DNA of 7,505 nucleotides from Nocardioides sp. (GCA_003519585.1 DOWL01000082.1:18119-25623); one strand, 5' to 3'; numbered from the stretch's first letter, positions 1 through 7,263 are shown. Numbers and translations: made by a program. The notes: a model not told the origin generated them from the letters alone.

Positions 1-86
1 CGACACGCTCGCTGCGCTCGCGGCTCAACCAGCGGTGGCACCGGTGGTTGAGCCCGAAGGCGCGCCAGCGCGTTCGGTGTCGAAAC
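1..86. repeat. Palindromic intergenic repeat, left end probably cut by the window edge
   Basis: The segment folds back on itself. CGACAC (1-6) is the reverse complement of GTGTCG (77-82), and GGCTCAACCA (22-31) is the reverse complement of TGGTTGAGCC (45-54). Inside that, CGGTG (33-37) pairs with CACCG (39-43) after one G-G mismatch. The right flank continues as GTGTCGAAAC (77-86), so a symmetric left flank would begin about four bases before the window. From memory, elements with this GCTCAACCA/TGGTTGAGC core and CGACAC ends recur between genes in Nocardioides and related actinobacteria, like REP elements. It lies past the 3' end of the leftward IclR gene, so it could also act as a transcription stop. 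I see no coding potential in it, and positions 87-126 hold nothing I recognise apart from another CTCAACC at 104-110. Confidence 0.7.
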
Positions 87-126
87 AGCAGCGTTGGCAC
101 CCACTCAACCCACGACGGACGCCCGG

Positions 127-882
127 TTACCGGAGGGCACCGCCGAAGCGGGTGGTGAGCAGTCGTGCGGTACGGCGGACCTGGTCGGCGAGGGCGGCCG
201 GATCCGCGTCACCTTCGGCATAGGTCACTGCGACCCCGGCGAGCGGGTGCTGGTTGTGGTCGAGGACCGCCACTGCGACGCTGGACAGCCCGGGGGTCAC
301 CTCTCCCGCCTCGAGCGCATAGCCGCGGGTGCGGGTCTCGGTGAGCAGGGACCGCAGTGCGCTCAGGGTCCGCGGCCCGGCGTCGTTGCGGTCGACGAAC
401 GCGGCCGCGGACGGGTAGAGGGCCCGCACCTGCGCGGCGGGGAGGTGGGCGAGCACCGCACGCCCGCTGGCGGTGAGTTCGGCGGGCAGCCGGACGCCGA
501 CGTCGGTGACCAGCGGAGGGCGGCCCGGCGCACGCTCCTCCAGCACGTAGAGCACGTCGCGCCCGTGCAGCACCGCGAGGTGCGCGCTCTGCCGGGTGCG
601 GTCAACCAGCTCGGCCAGCGGGCGGCGCGCGATCCGCTGGAGCGGCGCCTGCCGCGCGTACCCGCTGCCGACCTCAAACGCGGCCACTCCGAGGCCGTAG
701 CGGTGCTCGTCGGCGAGGTGTACGACGAAGCCCTCGGCGACCATCGCGGTGACCAGGTGGTACGCCGAGCTGCGCGGCAGCTCGCAGGCGCGGGCGATCG
801 CATCGAGCGGCACGGGGTCGGGCTGGCTGGCCAGGTAGCGCAGGACCCGCAACGCGCGGGTCGCCGCGGGCACCTGGGGCAT
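127..882 (-). CDS. IclR-family transcriptional regulator
   Basis: A 251-aa DNA-binding regulator of normal IclR length. Residues 5-60 form the N-terminal winged helix-turn-helix: a helix with LRVLRYLAS, then LDAIARACELPRSSAYHLV as the HTH, and a wing ending RYGLG. Residues 75-245 form the effector-binding domain, with the family-typical TASGRAVLAHLP (137-148) and a C-terminal stretch around GEVTPGLSSVAVAVLD. IclR proteins bind small aromatic or carboxylic acid ligands and act on neighbouring or divergent promoters; the ligand here cannot be read. The ATG at 882 was chosen because the HTH begins immediately after it. The reading frame stays open to 1134, but that extension has no IclR character and would overlap the divergent glycosyltransferase gene. 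No strong ribosome binding site precedes the ATG. The divergent gene 84 bp away is a candidate target, by inference only. Confidence 0.92.
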   Translation of the reverse strand: MPQVPAATRALRVLRYLASQPDPVPLDAIARACELPRSSAYHLVTAMVAEGFVVHLADEHRYGLGVAAFEVGSGYARQAPLQRIARRPLAELVDRTRQSAHLAVLHGRDVLYVLEERAPGRPPLVTDVGVRLPAELTASGRAVLAHLPAAQVRALYPSAAAFVDRNDAGPRTLSALRSLLTETRTRGYALEAGEVTPGLSSVAVAVLDHNQHPLAGVAVTYAEGDADPAALADQVRRTARLLTTRFGGALR

Positions 883-966
883 GCTCTGACCGTAGGGGAC
901 TGGTAACTTCGGCGGGTCCAAGGGCTCGGCCAACCCATCTTCACGCTGGACAAAGAGGCAGCTCAG
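883..966. promoter_or_regulatory. Divergent intergenic region between IclR regulator and glycosyltransferase gene
   Basis: These 84 bases separate two divergently transcribed genes, so they should hold promoters for both and possibly an IclR operator. On the minus strand, TTGGAC (reverse complement of 914-919) lies at a plausible -35 position, followed after about 17 bases by the C-rich CCCCTA, which is only a weak -10. I find no convincing long palindrome. The only symmetric pair is a 4-bp GGAC...GTCC, which is too short to call an operator. Confidence 0.4.
952..958 (+). promoter_or_regulatory. Ribosome binding site that fixes the TTG start of the glycosyltransferase gene
   Basis: AAAGAGG is a good match to the anti-Shine-Dalgarno and lies 8 bases before the TTG at 967. 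In-frame sequence upstream reaches a TAA stop at 904-906 without any ATG or GTG, so TTG at 967 is the best available start. The product then begins MHVVTIVARNFLP, which looks like the natural first strand of a GT-A fold. Confidence 0.7.
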
Positions 967-3900
967 TTGCACGTCGTCACGATCGTCGCGAGGAACTTCT
1001 TGCCGCGCGCGGCTGTGCTGGCCCGCACCCATCGCGCCCACAACCCTGATGACCAGTTCTCGGTCCTCGTGGTCGACGCCGAGCCCGATGAGGTCGCCGG
1101 CACGGCCGACTACGCCGTGCTGACGCCCGCTCACCTCAACCTCGCAGCCGACGAGTTCCAGCGGATGGCGCTGATCTACGACGTCACCGAGCTCTCGACC
1201 GCACTCAAGCCGTGGGCGCTCGAGCTGCTGCTCGACGGCGGGGCCGAGGTGGCGACGTACCTCGATCCCGACATCGCGGTCTACGCCTCACTGCACGAGA
1301 TCGAGGAGCTCAGCCTCGAGCACGGCATCGTGCTGACACCCCACACGACCAGGCCGATGCCCCGCGACGGCCTGGCGCCCAGCGAGGCGCAGATCATGGG
1401 CGCCGGGGTGTACAACCTCGGCTTCATCGCCGTCGACCAGGGTGCCCGGCCGATGCTGACATGGTGGCAGGAACGACTGCTGCGCGACTCCGTGAGCGCT
1501 CCGACCGAGATGCTGTTCGCGGACCAGCGGTGGATCGACCTGGTGCCCGGCTACTTCCGGCACACGGTGCTCACGGACCCGACGTACAACGTGGCCTATT
1601 GGAACCTCGACACCCGCCCGCTGGTCCGGGTCGACGGTGCCGTCCATGTCGAGGGCTACGGGCCGCTGCGGTTCTTCCACTTCAGTGGGTACGAGCCCGA
1701 CCGGCCTTGGGTGCTGAGCAAGTACCACCTCGATCGGCCCCGCGTCGTGTTGAGCGAGCAGCCGGTCGTGGCCGATCTCTGCCGTGAGTACGCAGCATGG
1801 ATCACCGACCCCGCGATCGGTGCCGGACCGGGCGGAGCGGTGCTCGACATGCGCTACCGGTTCGACCGGCTGCCCGACGGCACTCGAGTGACCCGGGTGA
1901 TGCGGCATGCGATGCGCGAAGCGGTGATCGACTCCGACGGCAGTGGCGTGGGCTACCCACCCGGGTGGCGCGACGGCGAAGCAGTCCGAGCATGGTTTCG
2001 CGAACCGGTCCGGGACGACTGTCCGACGAACCGCTATCTCTACGCACTCTGGCAGGCACGCGGCGACCTCCGCAGGCACTTCGTCGCTCCGCTCGGAGGC
2101 GACGGCGCGGCGTTCGTCGAGTGGGCCTGGTCGTGGGCCCCAGTGGACGCTGACCTCGTGGTGGAGCTGCTGCCGGAGCCTGAGCCCGGGAGCCAGGCCG
2201 TGGTCGGCCGTGCGCGTGGGGTCAACCTGGCTGGCTACTTCACTGCGGAGATGGGGGTGGGCGAGATGGGTCGCCTGCTCGTCGACGCGGTGCGCGTGGC
2301 CGGGTTGCCCTGTTCGACGCTCCTCGACACCACCAGCGTGAGCCGGCAGCAGCACCCGTTCGACGCGTCTCCGGACCAGACCCGCTACCCCGTCACCGTC
2401 GCGGCAGTCAACGCCGACCAGTTCCCACGCTGGGCCCGCGAGAGCGACCCGGCGCTGCGGGAGGGTCACACCGTGGGGATGTGGGCCTGGGAGGTCGAAG
2501 AGTTCCCGGAGTACGACGAGGCGCTGGAGCTGGTAAACGAGGTCTGGACGCTCTCGTCGTTCTCGCGCGAGGCCATCGCTCGGGCCACGGACAAGCCGGT
2601 GCACGTCATCCCGCTGCCCATCCGGGAGCCCGAGCCGGTGCCGCCCCTGGACCGCGCGGCGCTCGGTCTTCCGGAAGGTCCCTACCTGCTGTTCGCCTTC
2701 GACTACCTCAGCGTCTTCGAGCGCAAGAACCCGCTCGGCCTCGTCGACGCCTTCTGCCGCGCCTTCCCCGACGGCGACGGCCCGGCCCTGGTGATCAAGT
2801 CGATGAACGGCGATCGGTTCCGGTCCGACCGCGAACGACTCCGCGCCAGCGTCGCCGCCCGGCCCGACATCACGCTGCTCGAGGACTACCTCCACAAGGA
2901 CCAGCTCGGGGCCCTCATGGCCGAGTGCACGGCCTATGTCTCGCTGCACCGCGCCGAGGGCTACGGCCTCACGATGGCCGAGGCGATGGCGCGCGGCCGG
3001 CCGGTGGTCGCGACGGCCTACTCCGGCAACATGGACTTCATGGACAGCGCCACCGCGCTGCTCGTTCCGTACGACCTGGTCCCGGTGCCGTCGGGGAGCG
3101 GTCCCTACCCGTCGTCGACGGTGTGGGCCGAGCCTGATCTGCAGCGGGCGGCTGCACACCTGCGCTGGGTGGTCCAGCACCCGGAGGAGGCGGCAACGCT
3201 CGGTGCGCGGGCCGCGACGAGCGTGCGTCAGCGGGGGTCGATCCGCCGTACGGCGGAGTTCGTGACCGAGCGAGTCGATGCAGCGCTGATCACCGCCGCG
3301 GCCGCTCCGGAAGAGCGGGACCCCGAGGCAACCCGGGCCGAGCGGGCGATCAAGCGTGCCCGTCGGGCCGTCCGGGCGCCGGCTGCCGGCGGCCGGCTGA
3401 GGTGGCTCGGCGGCTTCGACGAACGGCAGCAGGCGAGGTTCGACGAGGTGCTGCGCGCGCTGGGGATGGTGCGTCGGCGGGCTGATCGCGCGCTCCGGGT
3501 CGCCTACGAGAACCGTCGCGAGCTGCGTCGGCTGACCGAGCGCTTCGAGGGCCTCGAGGCGGGGGTCGCGACCGGGCGCCTCCAGAAGGCCCGAGTCGCC
3601 GGGCTCGCCGACGACGTGGCCAAGCTGCGGGAGCGGGTCGAGGCCGAGGCTCGCGCCATGGGCCGGCGCCGCGACTTCAGCGCCGCCGGGGCCGGCCAAC
3701 GACTCCGAGGCGAGGATGGGCTCGGGTTCGACCACCCAGACGACGTACCCGCCACCGCCGACCTGGTCCGCGGACCGGAGTCGGAGGTGCTCGAGCAGGT
3801 GACGCCGTACGCGTCGCTACTGTCCGCGCACGGGCCCGTGCTCGATGTCGGATGCGGCCGTGGTGAGCTGCTCAGGGTGCTCGCCGAGCACGGGACCGAG

Positions 3901-4329
3901 GCGCACGGCGTCGACCTCGATGCCGACCAGGTCAATCGGGCGAAGGCACATGGCGTCGACGCCACGGTGGACGACGGCCTCTCGGCACTGGCGGCCAGTG
4001 CGGCCGGTCAGTGGGGGGCGGTGGTGACCCTCCGGGTCATCGAGCAGTTCGCGCCTGCCGACGTACGGCGGCTCCTCGGCGAGGCGCGCCGGGCGCTACG
4101 TCCCGACGGGCTGCTGGTGGTCGAGGCGGTCAACCCGCACGCGCCCGGAGGGCTCGAGTCCTTCTGGATCGACCCCGATCACGTCCGGCCTTACGACCCG
4201 GAGGCACTCCTCGTGCTCGCCAAGGAGTGCGGCTATCGATCAGCGCGGATCGAGTTCCTCGACGGCAGCGGCGACCTCGAGCACGACCTCCGGACCAGCG
4301 CGGCGTACACCCTCATCGCGACGGCCTGA
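967..4329 (+). CDS. Multi-domain glycosyltransferase (GT-A plus GT4) fused to a SAM-dependent methyltransferase
   Basis: A 1120-aa protein, probably cytoplasmic or membrane-associated, that likely assembles and methylates a surface glycan. Residues 1-270 look like a GT-A nucleotide-sugar transferase: first strand HVVTIVARNF, a D-x-D metal site in YLDPDIAVY (D100, D102), then MGAGVYNLGFIAV and LRFFHFSGY. Residues 290-410 are a connector with NRYLYALWQARGDL, a module I recall before GT4 domains. Residues 416-770 are a GT4 (GT-B) domain: Gly-rich NLAGYFTAEMGVGEMGR, basic FERKNPLG (R586, K587), K611, and the E-x7-E motif in HRAEGYGLTMAEA (E664, E672). Residues 780-900 are Arg/Glu/Ala-rich and probably helical or coiled-coil. 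Residues 935-1120 are a class I methyltransferase: VLDVGCGRG (958-966), acidic GVDLD (981-985) and FWIDPDHVRPY (1066-1076). It stands alone with no sugar-nucleotide or transporter genes in view. The domain calls are firm for the GT4 and methyltransferase parts and less so for GT-A. Donor and acceptor sugars are unknown. Confidence 0.9.
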   Translation: MHVVTIVARNFLPRAAVLARTHRAHNPDDQFSVLVVDAEPDEVAGTADYAVLTPAHLNLAADEFQRMALIYDVTELSTALKPWALELLLDGGAEVATYLDPDIAVYASLHEIEELSLEHGIVLTPHTTRPMPRDGLAPSEAQIMGAGVYNLGFIAVDQGARPMLTWWQERLLRDSVSAPTEMLFADQRWIDLVPGYFRHTVLTDPTYNVAYWNLDTRPLVRVDGAVHVEGYGPLRFFHFSGYEPDRPWVLSKYHLDRPRVVLSEQPVVADLCREYAAWITDPAIGAGPGGAVLDMRYRFDRLPDGTRVTRVMRHAMREAVIDSDGSGVGYPPGWRDGEAVRAWFREPVRDDCPTNRYLYALWQARGDLRRHFVAPLGGDGAAFVEWAWSWAPVDADLVVELLPEPEPGSQAVVGRARGVNLAGYFTAEMGVGEMGRLLVDAVRVAGLPCSTLLDTTSVSRQQHPFDASPDQTRYPVTVAAVNADQFPRWARESDPALREGHTVGMWAWEVEEFPEYDEALELVNEVWTLSSFSREAIARATDKPVHVIPLPIREPEPVPPLDRAALGLPEGPYLLFAFDYLSVFERKNPLGLVDAFCRAFPDGDGPALVIKSMNGDRFRSDRERLRASVAARPDITLLEDYLHKDQLGALMAECTAYVSLHRAEGYGLTMAEAMARGRPVVATAYSGNMDFMDSATALLVPYDLVPVPSGSGPYPSSTVWAEPDLQRAAAHLRWVVQHPEEAATLGARAATSVRQRGSIRRTAEFVTERVDAALITAAAAPEERDPEATRAERAIKRARRAVRAPAAGGRLRWLGGFDERQQARFDEVLRALGMVRRRADRALRVAYENRRELRRLTERFEGLEAGVATGRLQKARVAGLADDVAKLRERVEAEARAMGRRRDFSAAGAGQRLRGEDGLGFDHPDDVPATADLVRGPESEVLEQVTPYASLLSAHGPVLDVGCGRGELLRVLAEHGTEAHGVDLDADQVNRAKAHGVDATVDDGLSALAASAAGQWGAVVTLRVIEQFAPADVRRLLGEARRALRPDGLLVVEAVNPHAPGGLESFWIDPDHVRPYDPEALLVLAKECGYRSARIEFLDGSGDLEHDLRTSAAYTLIATA

Positions 4330-4371
4330 TTGGCTGTCTACGCAGCGACCGGACTTTCGCGCCGGGGGTGT

Positions 4372-4713
4372 TCAGCGCTTGCGGTGATCGACCGACGGGT
4401 CCAGCCGATCGGCCTCCCTCAGGGTGTCCTCCTGCTGCGCCTCGGAGTGGGCCAGCCCAGCGCGCGCCTCCGCGGCCTGCGCCTCGGCGATCTCGGCCTG
4501 CTCGCGAGCCTGATCGGCCGCGGCCTGGGCGGCGGCGGCGTTCTGCTGCTCCTGCTCCACCTCGTGTGAACGCTCGGCTGCCTGGCGGCGCAGCTCCTCG
4601 GCCTCGTGGGCCCTGTGCTCCTTGCCCTTGGTGCGCGCGAGCTGCCATGCCACCAGCGCGATCACCAGGACCACGACGACGACCACGACGATCATCGCAA
4701 CGGTGTCCGACAT
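4372..4713 (-). CDS. Small single-pass membrane protein with charged helical tail
   Basis: A 113-aa protein with one hydrophobic segment at residues 5-23 (AMIVVVVVVVLVIALVAW), followed by a basic stop-transfer (ARTKGKEHR). Residues 31-100 are rich in Ala, Glu, Gln and Arg and should form a long helix or coiled coil on the cytoplasmic side. The C-terminus has ADRLDP. From memory this fits a common but uncharacterised actinobacterial family with a short N-terminal anchor, an Ala/Glu helix and a final AD-LDP motif; this copy seems rather short. The ATG at 4713 is supported by GGAGG (reverse complement of 4719-4723) 5 bases upstream. The poly-Val segment is encoded by low-complexity GTC/GTG repeats. 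It lies convergent to the glycosyltransferase gene (42 bp apart) and 82 bp downstream of the kinase gene on the same strand, so it could be read through from that operon or have its own promoter. No function can be assigned. Confidence 0.82.
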   Translation of the reverse strand: MSDTVAMIVVVVVVVLVIALVAWQLARTKGKEHRAHEAEELRRQAAERSHEVEQEQQNAAAAQAAADQAREQAEIAEAQAAEARAGLAHSEAQQEDTLREADRLDPSVDHRKR

Positions 4714-4733
4714 CTTTGCCTCCGATCCTCCCC

Positions 4734-4768
4734 GTGCCGCGGTTCCCGGTACCCCGCAAGTGCGGCAC
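4734..4768. repeat. Inverted repeat between kinase gene and small membrane protein gene
   Basis: GTGCCGC (4734-4740) and GCGGCAC (4762-4768) are perfect 7-bp complementary arms around a 21-base loop. The position, just past the stop of the leftward kinase gene and just before the small membrane protein gene, suits an attenuating terminator of the two-component operon or an operator for the small gene. There is no T-run after it on either strand, so a classical intrinsic terminator is not supported. Confidence 0.4.
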
Positions 4769-4795
4769 CATGCGGATCAGGGATCAGGCGGGCGT

Positions 4796-6526
4796 TCAGA
4801 GGGGGAGGAGGGCGGCGACCCGGCCCCCACCGCCCGGTCCCGGTCCGGCCTCGAGGGTTCCGCCGAGTTCGGTCGCGCGCTCGCGCATCGACGACAGACC
4901 GACGCCTGGGCGCCAGGCAGCGCTGCGACCTCGGTCGGTCACCTCGAGGCGGAGGCCATCGGTGCCGGCGTCGATGAGCACTGCCGCGCGGGCACTGGAG
5001 CTGTGCCGTGCGACGTTGGTCAGGGCCTCGGAGACGATGCGGTACGCCGCCACCTCGACCGCTGCGGGGAGGTCCGGGAGCTCTTCGGGCGCACTGACCT
5101 CGACCGTGACGGGGTCGCCGTCGCGGTTGCGGAGCCCGACCGCCTGCTGCCGCAGCGCTGGCACCAGCCCGAGCTCGTCCAGCGCCGGCGGGCGCATGGC
5201 ATAGACCATCCTCCGGATCTCCTCGATGGCGATCACCGTGTCGGCGCGCAACTGGGCCACCATCCGCTCGGCCGCTGCGGGGTCGGTGCGGATCAGGTTG
5301 CGTGCAGCATCGGAGGTGAACGCCACCCCGGACAGTCGTGGTCCGAGGCCGTCGTGGAGCTCACGGCGGAGCCGGCGTCGCTCCTCCTCGACGGCCGCGA
5401 TCGTCGCGCCGCGCGACTCGATGAGCTCCGCGGCCAGTGCTCGGGCGCGCAGGGTCTGCGCCAGCAGCGGCACGGTGAGCCGAAGCACCTGCTGGTCCCC
5501 GGCGGAGAACGTCAGGTCACCGGGGCGCAGCGCCACGACCAGCTCCCCGGCGCCGTCGAGGTCGAGGGACCGGGTGTGGGTCGTCGCTGTGCCGGAGGCC
5601 GCCAGCGTCACCCCGTCGACGCTGAGCGCGGCGTACGGCACCACCAGCGCCTCTCGGATCGCCCGGAGCGCGATGAGCGGGTCCTCTCCGATCCGGCCGG
5701 CCACGGCCGAGGCGGCGTCCAGCGGGTCCGGGCGCTCCCCGAACAGCAGTTGGTCGACCACGCCGCGCAGCACGACCCGGGTCGGCTGGAACGTCACGGC
5801 CGACAGTGCGGCGAGCAGCGCGAGCGCGCCGGTGTTGAGCTCGTGCGCTCCCAGGGCGTCGAGGAGCGACAGCGCAAGGACGAAGACCGACATCACAGTG
5901 ACCAACGCGACGGTAGTCACGACCGTGCTCACGACCAGGCCGCGCACGTCGACGAGGTCGGGCAACGTCGCGCCGACGTACAGCGCTGGGCCGATCAGCG
6001 CGAAGACGAGAAGTCCGATGTCGGTGAGCCCGGCCGAGCTCTGCTCCGCGGAGAAGGTGAGGAAGAAGTAGACGAGGACCGTCGTCGTGACCGCGAGGGA
6101 CATCCAGGTCAGGCTCCTGCGTTCGGCGCCCTCTGAGGTCTCGATCCGCCACCAGGTGTGCGCCACGAACACGCAGCCCTGCACGAGGGCCATGAGTCCG
6201 GTCACGCCGACGTCGTCGTACGCCGTGGCGACCAGACCGCAGCCGCCCAGCAGGACCAGGCCGAGGAAGTCCGGGAGTCGCCGCCACCGCAGCGCGGGGT
6301 AGGTCGCCAGACTCAGTGGCAGCAGGACGCCGCTGGCGAACAGCGCCAGGACGTCCGCCGCCGCTCCGGCGTCCCGGGCGAGCAACACGGCAGCCACCAC
6401 ACCGAGCCCCCCGCCGGTCGTGAGCAGGGCGGCCGAGACGACCGCCCGTCGGCGTACCAGCAGCGCAGCCCCGCTGACCGCGAACGACGCCGAGACCACG
6501 GCCGTCGTGACCGGCAGGACCTCCAC
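4796..6526 (-). CDS. Membrane sensor histidine kinase, HisKA_3 (NarL-partner) family
   Basis: A 576-aa sensor kinase that should autophosphorylate on His and pass the phosphate to the response regulator encoded just upstream. Residues 1-250 contain about eight hydrophobic helices with short loops and no sizeable extracellular domain, so the signal is likely sensed in or near the membrane. Residues 250-270 (RVVLRGVVDQLLFGERPDPL) resemble the juxtamembrane linker of ComP-like kinases. Residues 275-365 are a degenerate GAF-like region or linker. The HisKA_3 dimerisation helix carries EEERRRLRRELHDGLGPRL with phospho-acceptor H391. The ATPase domain has the N box around EALTNVARH (E500, N504), DRG (531-533) and GVGLSSMRERATELGG (541-556). 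It begins with GTG at 6526, one base after the regulator's stop, and GGGGAG lies inside the end of the regulator gene about 5 bases before it, so translation is probably coupled. The kinase looks intact. The stimulus is unknown. Confidence 0.93.
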   Translation of the reverse strand: MEVLPVTTAVVSASFAVSGAALLVRRRAVVSAALLTTGGGLGVVAAVLLARDAGAAADVLALFASGVLLPLSLATYPALRWRRLPDFLGLVLLGGCGLVATAYDDVGVTGLMALVQGCVFVAHTWWRIETSEGAERRSLTWMSLAVTTTVLVYFFLTFSAEQSSAGLTDIGLLVFALIGPALYVGATLPDLVDVRGLVVSTVVTTVALVTVMSVFVLALSLLDALGAHELNTGALALLAALSAVTFQPTRVVLRGVVDQLLFGERPDPLDAASAVAGRIGEDPLIALRAIREALVVPYAALSVDGVTLAASGTATTHTRSLDLDGAGELVVALRPGDLTFSAGDQQVLRLTVPLLAQTLRARALAAELIESRGATIAAVEEERRRLRRELHDGLGPRLSGVAFTSDAARNLIRTDPAAAERMVAQLRADTVIAIEEIRRMVYAMRPPALDELGLVPALRQQAVGLRNRDGDPVTVEVSAPEELPDLPAAVEVAAYRIVSEALTNVARHSSSARAAVLIDAGTDGLRLEVTDRGRSAAWRPGVGLSSMRERATELGGTLEAGPGPGGGGRVAALLPL

Positions 6527-6527
6527 G

Positions 6528-7175
6528 TCAGCTCCCCAGGCCGCGTTCGCGGGCCCTGATCACCGCAGCCGTCCGGTCGGTGACCTCCAACTTGGCGAAG
6601 ATCGTGGTCAGGTTGTTGCTCACCGTCTTCGGCGAGAGGTGCAGCGCCGAAGCGATCTCGGCGGTACGGCGCCCGTCGGCGAGCAGGCCGAGGATGTCGC
6701 GCTCGCGCGTGGTGAGCTCGGGGAAGGGGTCGTCAGCGGCCAGCGCCGCCGGTGGGTTCGAGAAGTGTTGGAGCATCCGCGCGGCGATCGCGGCGCCGAA
6801 GATCGCCTGCCCGCGGACCACGGCGCGGATCGCGTCGGCGATCTCGTCCTGCTCGGCGCCCTTGAGCAGGTAGCCCTGCGCCCCCGCCTGCATCGCGGTG
6901 AAAACGGTGGCGTCCTCGTCGTACATCGTGAGCACCAGCACGGCCGTCTCCGGCACCGCCTTGCGGATCCGCCGGGTCGCCTCGACTCCGTCGAGCACGG
7001 GCATCCGCACGTCCATCAGCACGACGTCGGGCTTGGTGAGCTGGGCCTCGCGGACCGCGGCCTCGCCGTCGTCGGCCTCGGCCACGACCTCGAAGTCGTC
7101 GAGTGTGCTCAGCAGGGCCGCGAGCCCACGTCGTACGACGGGGTGGTCGTCGGCGAGCAGCACCCGGATCGGCAT
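6528..7175 (-). CDS. NarL/FixJ-family response regulator with LuxR-type HTH
   Basis: A 215-aa transcription factor. The receiver domain (residues 1-120) has the acidic pair D9/D10, phospho-acceptor D55 in VVLMDVRMP, T83 in VLTMYD and K105 in GYLLKG, all the residues needed for phosphorylation-dependent switching. The C-terminal LuxR HTH (about 150-213) has LTTRERDILGLLADGR followed by the recognition region AEIASALHLSPKTVSNNLTTIFAKL, typical of NarL-type regulators. The length is usual for the family. The ATG at 7175 starts exactly at the first receiver strand (PIRVLLADDH) and is preceded by a G-rich stretch (GGGGG) that can serve as ribosome binding site at short spacing. It is the first gene of a two-gene operon with the kinase and is divergent from a membrane protein gene. 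Inverted repeats in the shared upstream region are candidate binding sites for it. Confidence 0.95.
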   Translation of the reverse strand: MPIRVLLADDHPVVRRGLAALLSTLDDFEVVAEADDGEAAVREAQLTKPDVVLMDVRMPVLDGVEATRRIRKAVPETAVLVLTMYDEDATVFTAMQAGAQGYLLKGAEQDEIADAIRAVVRGQAIFGAAIAARMLQHFSNPPAALAADDPFPELTTRERDILGLLADGRRTAEIASALHLSPKTVSNNLTTIFAKLEVTDRTAAVIRARERGLGS

Positions 7176-7210
7176 GCCCCCATCATCGCGGTCCGTGGGC
7201 CGCTCGCGCC

Positions 7211-7226
7211 CGGGAAGAAGTTCCCG
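7211..7226. promoter_or_regulatory. Candidate operator 1: perfect inverted repeat CGGGAA-GAAG-TTCCCG
   Basis: Perfect 6-bp arms flank a 4-base spacer, 36 bp before the response regulator start and in the divergent promoter region. The 8-mer CCGGGAAG that contains the left arm (7210-7217) recurs in direct orientation at 7242-7249, 32 bp or about three helical turns away, and a related CGGGAG lies at 7251-7256. Repeated half-sites of this kind fit a dimeric regulator such as the NarL-type protein encoded next door. Binding by that protein is inference. Confidence 0.5.
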
Positions 7227-7263
7227 CCGTCCGGGGGCTGGCCGGGAAGGCGGGAGGAGTGGA

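Noticed and set aside
94..906. Long plus-strand reading frame opposite the IclR gene
   Set aside because: It is antisense to a clear IclR protein, its translation is Gly/Arg/His-rich without any domain, and it has no good ribosome binding site; long antisense frames are expected at this G+C.
883..1134. Longer N-terminus for the IclR protein, starting at 1134
   Set aside because: The extra 84 residues are outside the family's usual length, have no recognisable domain and would overlap the divergent glycosyltransferase gene; the ATG at 882 places the HTH at the normal position.
1288..3735. 815-aa minus-strand frame opposite the glycosyltransferase
   Set aside because: Composition is rich in His, Arg, Pro and Gly with no recognisable domain; it is the mirror of real coding sequence in a high-GC genome.
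4330..4371. Bidirectional terminator in the convergent gap
   Set aside because: Only a 4-bp CCGG/CCGG pairing is visible, with no T-run, which is not enough to call a terminator.
4658..4695. Short GAC/GAT-like tandem repeat
   Set aside because: It is the low-complexity coding sequence of the poly-valine membrane helix of the small protein and not an independent repeat element.
4011..5204. 397-aa plus-strand frame across the end of the glycosyltransferase gene and the kinase C-terminus
   Set aside because: It spans three real genes on both strands and translates to Pro/Arg-rich low-complexity sequence.
4622..6136. 504-aa plus-strand frame opposite the kinase
   Set aside because: It is antisense to a kinase with intact catalytic motifs, and its Arg/Gly/Asp/His-rich product has no domain.
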